Assembly: GCF_016545825.1 (NCBI RefSeq)
Contig: NC_052622.1
Span: forward strand, 315,001-379,000
DNA from: Eucalyptus grandis
Taxonomy: Eukaryota; Streptophyta; Magnoliopsida; Myrtales; Myrtaceae
Direction of reading: 5' to 3'
Length of the DNA: 64,000 bases
This document shows positions 60,005-64,000 of this stretch, piece after piece. Every line of letters starts with the position of its first letter. Within the stretch, counting starts at the first letter, position 1. Both the position numbers and the translations under genes were made by a program. The notes under the pieces are model-generated. The model saw nothing but the letters and a program-made list of their open reading frames with translations. It made no database searches and was not told the DNA's origin.

Positions 60005-61861
60005 TTCTCGCCCTCGCTAGGATCGAATCGAAGGAGACGCAGGAACTCCGATGTCGAGTCAATGGGGGTATAGAGTGTGCTCACCACACCCTACGCAAAA
60101 GGCTCATTTCTCCTCGTCTTGGTTTCTGTGGCCGGAGGATCGTTGATTCTGCCACGTCAGAAGGTCGTTGGATGGTTTCAGGCGGGGGTTGGTACGGTAC
60201 GAGCGAGATAAAAATTGCAGTACAACGCTGGCCGCTACCGACCGACTCCCCCACCGAGGAGTTTAGGGTAGTACGTCGTACGTGAAAACGCGATTCGATG
60301 ATGATTTCGAAGCCTCCAGACACGAGAGAGAGAGACCTGGTTTTCGACAGGTGTTGCTACGTTTGTGGACAGTGTCGGTTTTCCACGGGATCAACGCGAT
60401 TATGCTGTCCGATAATTTGTCGCGTCTTCCGTAGACAAACCTTGTTATCTACAAAACCACCATATGTATTTTTTTCATTTCCTTTTTATAATTTAAACAA
60501 AGTTTTTTTTTTGTTCATACCTAGAAAAATCCTTAGATTAATAAAATTTATGACAAATTTACCTCAAATTTAATTTAAAAAACCCTTCTTAAATAATTCG
60601 TAGATGCATAAACTTCTACATTAAAGATACGTTAAGTTTTCCATTTGCGCAAACTGATAAATTCACTTAAAATCATCGATTTGGAATATCAACTTTTGTT
60701 TTGGAGTAAAAAGAACTCAGTTCAATAACTCTGATTCTTTTAATTTGTGGCTATGCATTTCTTTCCTCTTTCTCACTGGAATATACAAGTTTTTGATTGA
60801 AAAAGTTGAAAGCATCGATAATGTTTTGCCTTGTCGATATTGTCGATGCGTCTTATGTGCGCATCAATGTTGTTAATCACATTTTGGCACCAACTTGCAT
60901 GTATGAAAATTTTAATGGTGAGTCTACTTGTCCCTTTAAAGTAAAAATTTCTTAGAGATCCCTTAAAAAGTTGGGATATCCACCTTCCAATTACTTATTT
61001 TGTCTTTTTATTTCTTCTTGTTATTTTGTAATATTTTTTGACCCAACTATGTTCTTTTTTCATTTGATCTTTTACTCTTGGAAAGTTCCATCAAATGGAA
61101 TAGTTCAACAACAATATTATAGCGTTTAATTTAAGTATATTTTCGCAGCAAAAATGGATGCACTGGTTAAGCGATTTTGAGGGAAAAACTTGTGGTGGAG
61201 CATGCTCCAACACAATCGGGAGAGTGACGGAGCCGTTTTCTTCTCATTTCCCTTTCTTATTTGTCAAAATCAAAGAAAAGAATATATTCTTGTCATTTCT
61301 TCTCTACCACATTACCAATCTCTCTCGCCTCCCAAACATGCCACATCAAAGACTTCTCTCCTAATTACCCATGATTTATGAGAAAAATTGATAATATGCT
61401 TCTACTAGTGATTATTAAATTTTTTTTTCGCAAATTTAAATTTGTCAAAAATGAGCGAAATAATAATCATTTTTTAAATTTAATAAATTTCTTTAATGAT
61501 ATCAATGATTTCTTTTGAGATAGTGATAATATTCTTTTACTTGTAATTATCTATATTGTGATATTCAATTTGCTATAGAATTATTTATTTCCTTATGCTG
61601 ATTTTCTTTCTCCATATTTATAAAATCTAACCAAGTAATAGTTTTCAATTTTAATTTTCTCAAGAAAACCGGTTAAACAGGTCAAGCAGTTTTCTTGAGA
61701 AAATTAGTGGTGGACAAGCCGCCGTTTTCTTGATGGACGGTTAGGCACGTAGATCACTCCTGTGCAAGGTCGAAAGCTCTCACTTCAACTCGTATCAACA
61801 ATCGACATATATACATATCCCGTGCAGATCACTCCTGAAATTGCTGTAATCGCAATCGCAG
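60005..61861. other. AT-rich spacer upstream of Fe-SOD copy 2
   Basis: The left 300 bp are the Fe-SOD copy 2 leader and promoter. The rest is AT-rich with poly-T tracts. I see no gene. Confidence 0.5.
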
Positions 61862-62569
61862 ATGGATCATCTGAAAGATCGAGGCACTCACTTGGTCATT
61901 GCATGTCTTCTCTTGGTGGGTCTTCTGTACAATTGCTTCAACTCGACTCCAACGGGCACTCACCTCCTCTTTCAGCTCCCAGGCAAGAACACTCATCCCT
62001 CCATCGTTTCGGTACGCAAACTTCCCTTTTCTTCCTTACTTTTCATTCAACAAAGTTAGTGACGTCATATATACTCTAGCGCGGCCTGTACAAAACTTAA
62101 ATCCAAGGGATATTTGCGCAGACGGTGTAATTTAGGGTGTTGTGTTGTTACATGTGGTTTAGGGATCAAACGCAACCGAGTACAGGGATGAGCTTGAGGA
62201 AGCATTGCCTAAGGCGTCAAGGCCAAGCAAGACGATGATCATAGCGATGGTGAATGACGCTTATGTAGAAGGGGATAAGCCGATGCTCGACTTGTTCTTG
62301 GACGGGTTTTGGCTGGGGGAGGACACACGCACCCTAGTCCACAATCTTTATTGGTGGCAATCGACCAGATGGCATTCGAGCGATGCTTGTTTCTGAGGCT
62401 TCACTGCTACAAGCTCCAAACGGAGAAGGATTTAGCTGGAGAGAAAGTGTACATGTCCCAGGACTTCATCAATATGATGTGGAGGAATCGTGGCATTATT
62501 AGGCAGAGCTTCAGCATTGCGTCGCAGTTATTAGATTCATCTTTGAAGCAATTGATCGGTGATTCTTGA
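61862..62569 (+). pseudogene. At4g15970-like glycosyltransferase, frameshifted and truncated
   Basis: Exon 1 (61862-62011) encodes a short cytosolic end and one membrane helix (HLVIACLLLVGLLYNCF), as in Golgi type II proteins. Exon 2 (from 62163) continues in phase with ELEEALPKASRPSKTMIIAM, then DLFLDGFWLGEDTRTLVHNL. This is the start of the nucleotide-diphospho-sugar transferase domain of the At4g15970 family (PF03407). Near 62345-62352 the frame breaks: the expected LLVAIDQMAFERCLFLRLHC continues in the next frame, as if one T were missing. The sequence then runs to a stop at 62567-62569 before the DxD motif expected in active members, so about half the domain is lost. Confidence 0.78.
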
Positions 62570-64000
62570 CTATTGGAACTTTGCTCGATTTGATAAGCCA
62601 CATTAGGCGGCCTCATGTAATGCATGGGCTCAACCGGAGCCTATTCTAATGCATATATGATATAAGCAAATTTTATTTACTGATGACTTAAATTTACCTA
62701 CAATAATCTGAAATTTGTAACCTTATTATTGTGTGATTTACCAATTAGTTTTCAATTAACTTGTCGACTTGTTTTGAGTTATCGACACTCATTTGACAGT
62801 TTATTTGTATATTATTATTTCATCAATTGTCCTATGAAATTATCACTTTATGTTGTCTAGCTTACCGACTTTTTATTGCATTTTTTTTTTTTTAAAAATT
62901 GATAACCTCAATTAGAGTGATTGCTCGATTTTCCTTCCATTAAGTTATTAACTAGTTTTGTGTTACTAATTCTAGATTAGTTACCAAGATTTATATAATT
63001 TTTTTATTCAACAATTTTTCTTATCTCTGACACAAAAACTTCTCTTATCTTCAAAAACTTTTATTGTCATTTCTTAAAAACATATTAAATTTGCCAACTA
63101 TCACTTGAAATTACCCATCTTTCTTTATGTTACTATCAACTGTTCACCGCTTAAATTACCAATTAGTTTTTATTTACGAATTCTCATTTAAGTTGCCACC
63201 CGACAATTTTTACGGTTTTTTTAAACTAAAGTTGCCAACAAATTCCTTGGAAAAAAAGTCATTAGTAATTTTTTTTATTGACACTCAAGTTAAAATTTAC
63301 CAACGCAAAAAAAAAAAAATCCTTGGAAAAAGGTCATTGGTAATTTTTTTTTATTGATACTTGAGTTAAAATTTACCAACGTAAAAAAAAAAAAAAAAAA
63401 AAAAACTGCATGTTTTGAATAAAAAAATTTGAAATTCTGCCTCATACGGTGTCGCGAGATTCATGGTTAGCTTCAACTGGAAGACGTAATTTTGCTTAAT
63501 CAAAGTGGTAGTAGCATGTCATGACCCTTTGAGTAGCCTAGAATAAAATGTGAACACAAGCCCTTTCTTTAATTTTTTTGGTTTTCTATTTTTTCCAGAT
63601 TGTCTCTCATTTTGAGGCTCTTATCATGACATAACGAAGCCCCAACTTTATAACAAAGTGCTCGACATAAAGGTTAGCTCGGTGTGAAGTTAATTACACA
63701 TCAACAATTAAATTAAACTGGCAAGAAAAATAATTTGAAATCTAAGCAAACCAAACTAATTACGAGAAATTATCAATCGATTTATTTTAAGCAACGAGGG
63801 AAGTGCTCGTTCAAAAAATTTGATAAGAAGTCAATTTCAAAAAAAAAATCTCAAAATGTTAATTATGAAAACTAAATGGCTTTTAGCTTAATTAATCATA
63901 TTTCTAAGTATGGGAATTTAAATTGCATAAAACCCTCAATATTTATGATTTGATTATTTCGAGCTAGATCTGTTTATGAACCTGATGGCCAGCCCATGCC
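62570..64000. other. AT-rich end of the window
   Basis: No gene is seen. A unit of about 76 bp beginning CCTTGGAAAAA is duplicated in tandem at 63245-63320 and 63321-63404, each copy ending in a poly-A run. Confidence 0.5.

Overview
The window is nuclear DNA from a flowering plant, almost certainly a eudicot. Genes are split by GT-AG introns, the proteins match plant-specific families (ENH1, TOC34, plastid Fe-SOD, ACD6-type ankyrin, PPR), and the spaces are filled with copia-type and LTR-only elements, MITEs and tRNA-derived SINEs. The style of the long LTRs and GC-rich inverted repeats would suit Myrtaceae, but that is a guess. All functions are inferred by reading translated exons; no search was run.

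Layout. 0.8-3.5 kb (-): ENH1-type PDZ-rubredoxin protein. 3.85-8.48 kb: complete but decayed copia element with 247-bp LTRs, sitting in the shared upstream region between ENH1 and a head-to-head LEA gene (8.9-9.5 kb, +), whose last codons are displaced by an 849-bp solo LTR. 11.3-15.0 kb (-): ACD6-like ankyrin/PGG protein. 15-19.8 kb: small inverted-repeat elements. 19.9-23.1 kb (-): P-class PPR. 24.1-27.7 kb (-): ZIP4/SPO22 meiotic TPR protein. 29.2-33.5 kb (-): SWC2/YL1 subunit of the SWR1 complex. 35.6-38.5 kb (-): membrane protein with a C-terminal zinc ribbon, carrying a frameshift in a C10 run. 39.8-41.7 kb (+): TOC34 GTPase. 42.6-54.4 kb: dense nested transposons. 54.6-56.2 and 57.8-60.0 kb (-): tandem Fe-superoxide dismutase genes. 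61.9-62.6 kb (+): broken At4g15970-like glycosyltransferase.

The most informative structure is the Fe-SOD tandem duplication. About 0.5 kb downstream of copy 2 (57.29-57.82 kb) is paralogous to sequence downstream of copy 1, which is spread over 42.57-54.61 kb because a Harbinger-like foldback, a large solo LTR and other elements landed in it. Copy 2 therefore preserves the empty sites. Copy 1 has also lost the region encoding the plastid transit peptide, which suggests a change of compartment after duplication.

Several products are plastid proteins (ENH1, TOC34, Fe-SOD copy 2, probably the PPR and zinc-ribbon proteins), but plant genes are not in operons and no joint function is implied. 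I saw no obviously new multi-gene system. What is unusual is the transposon archaeology and its effect on gene ends.
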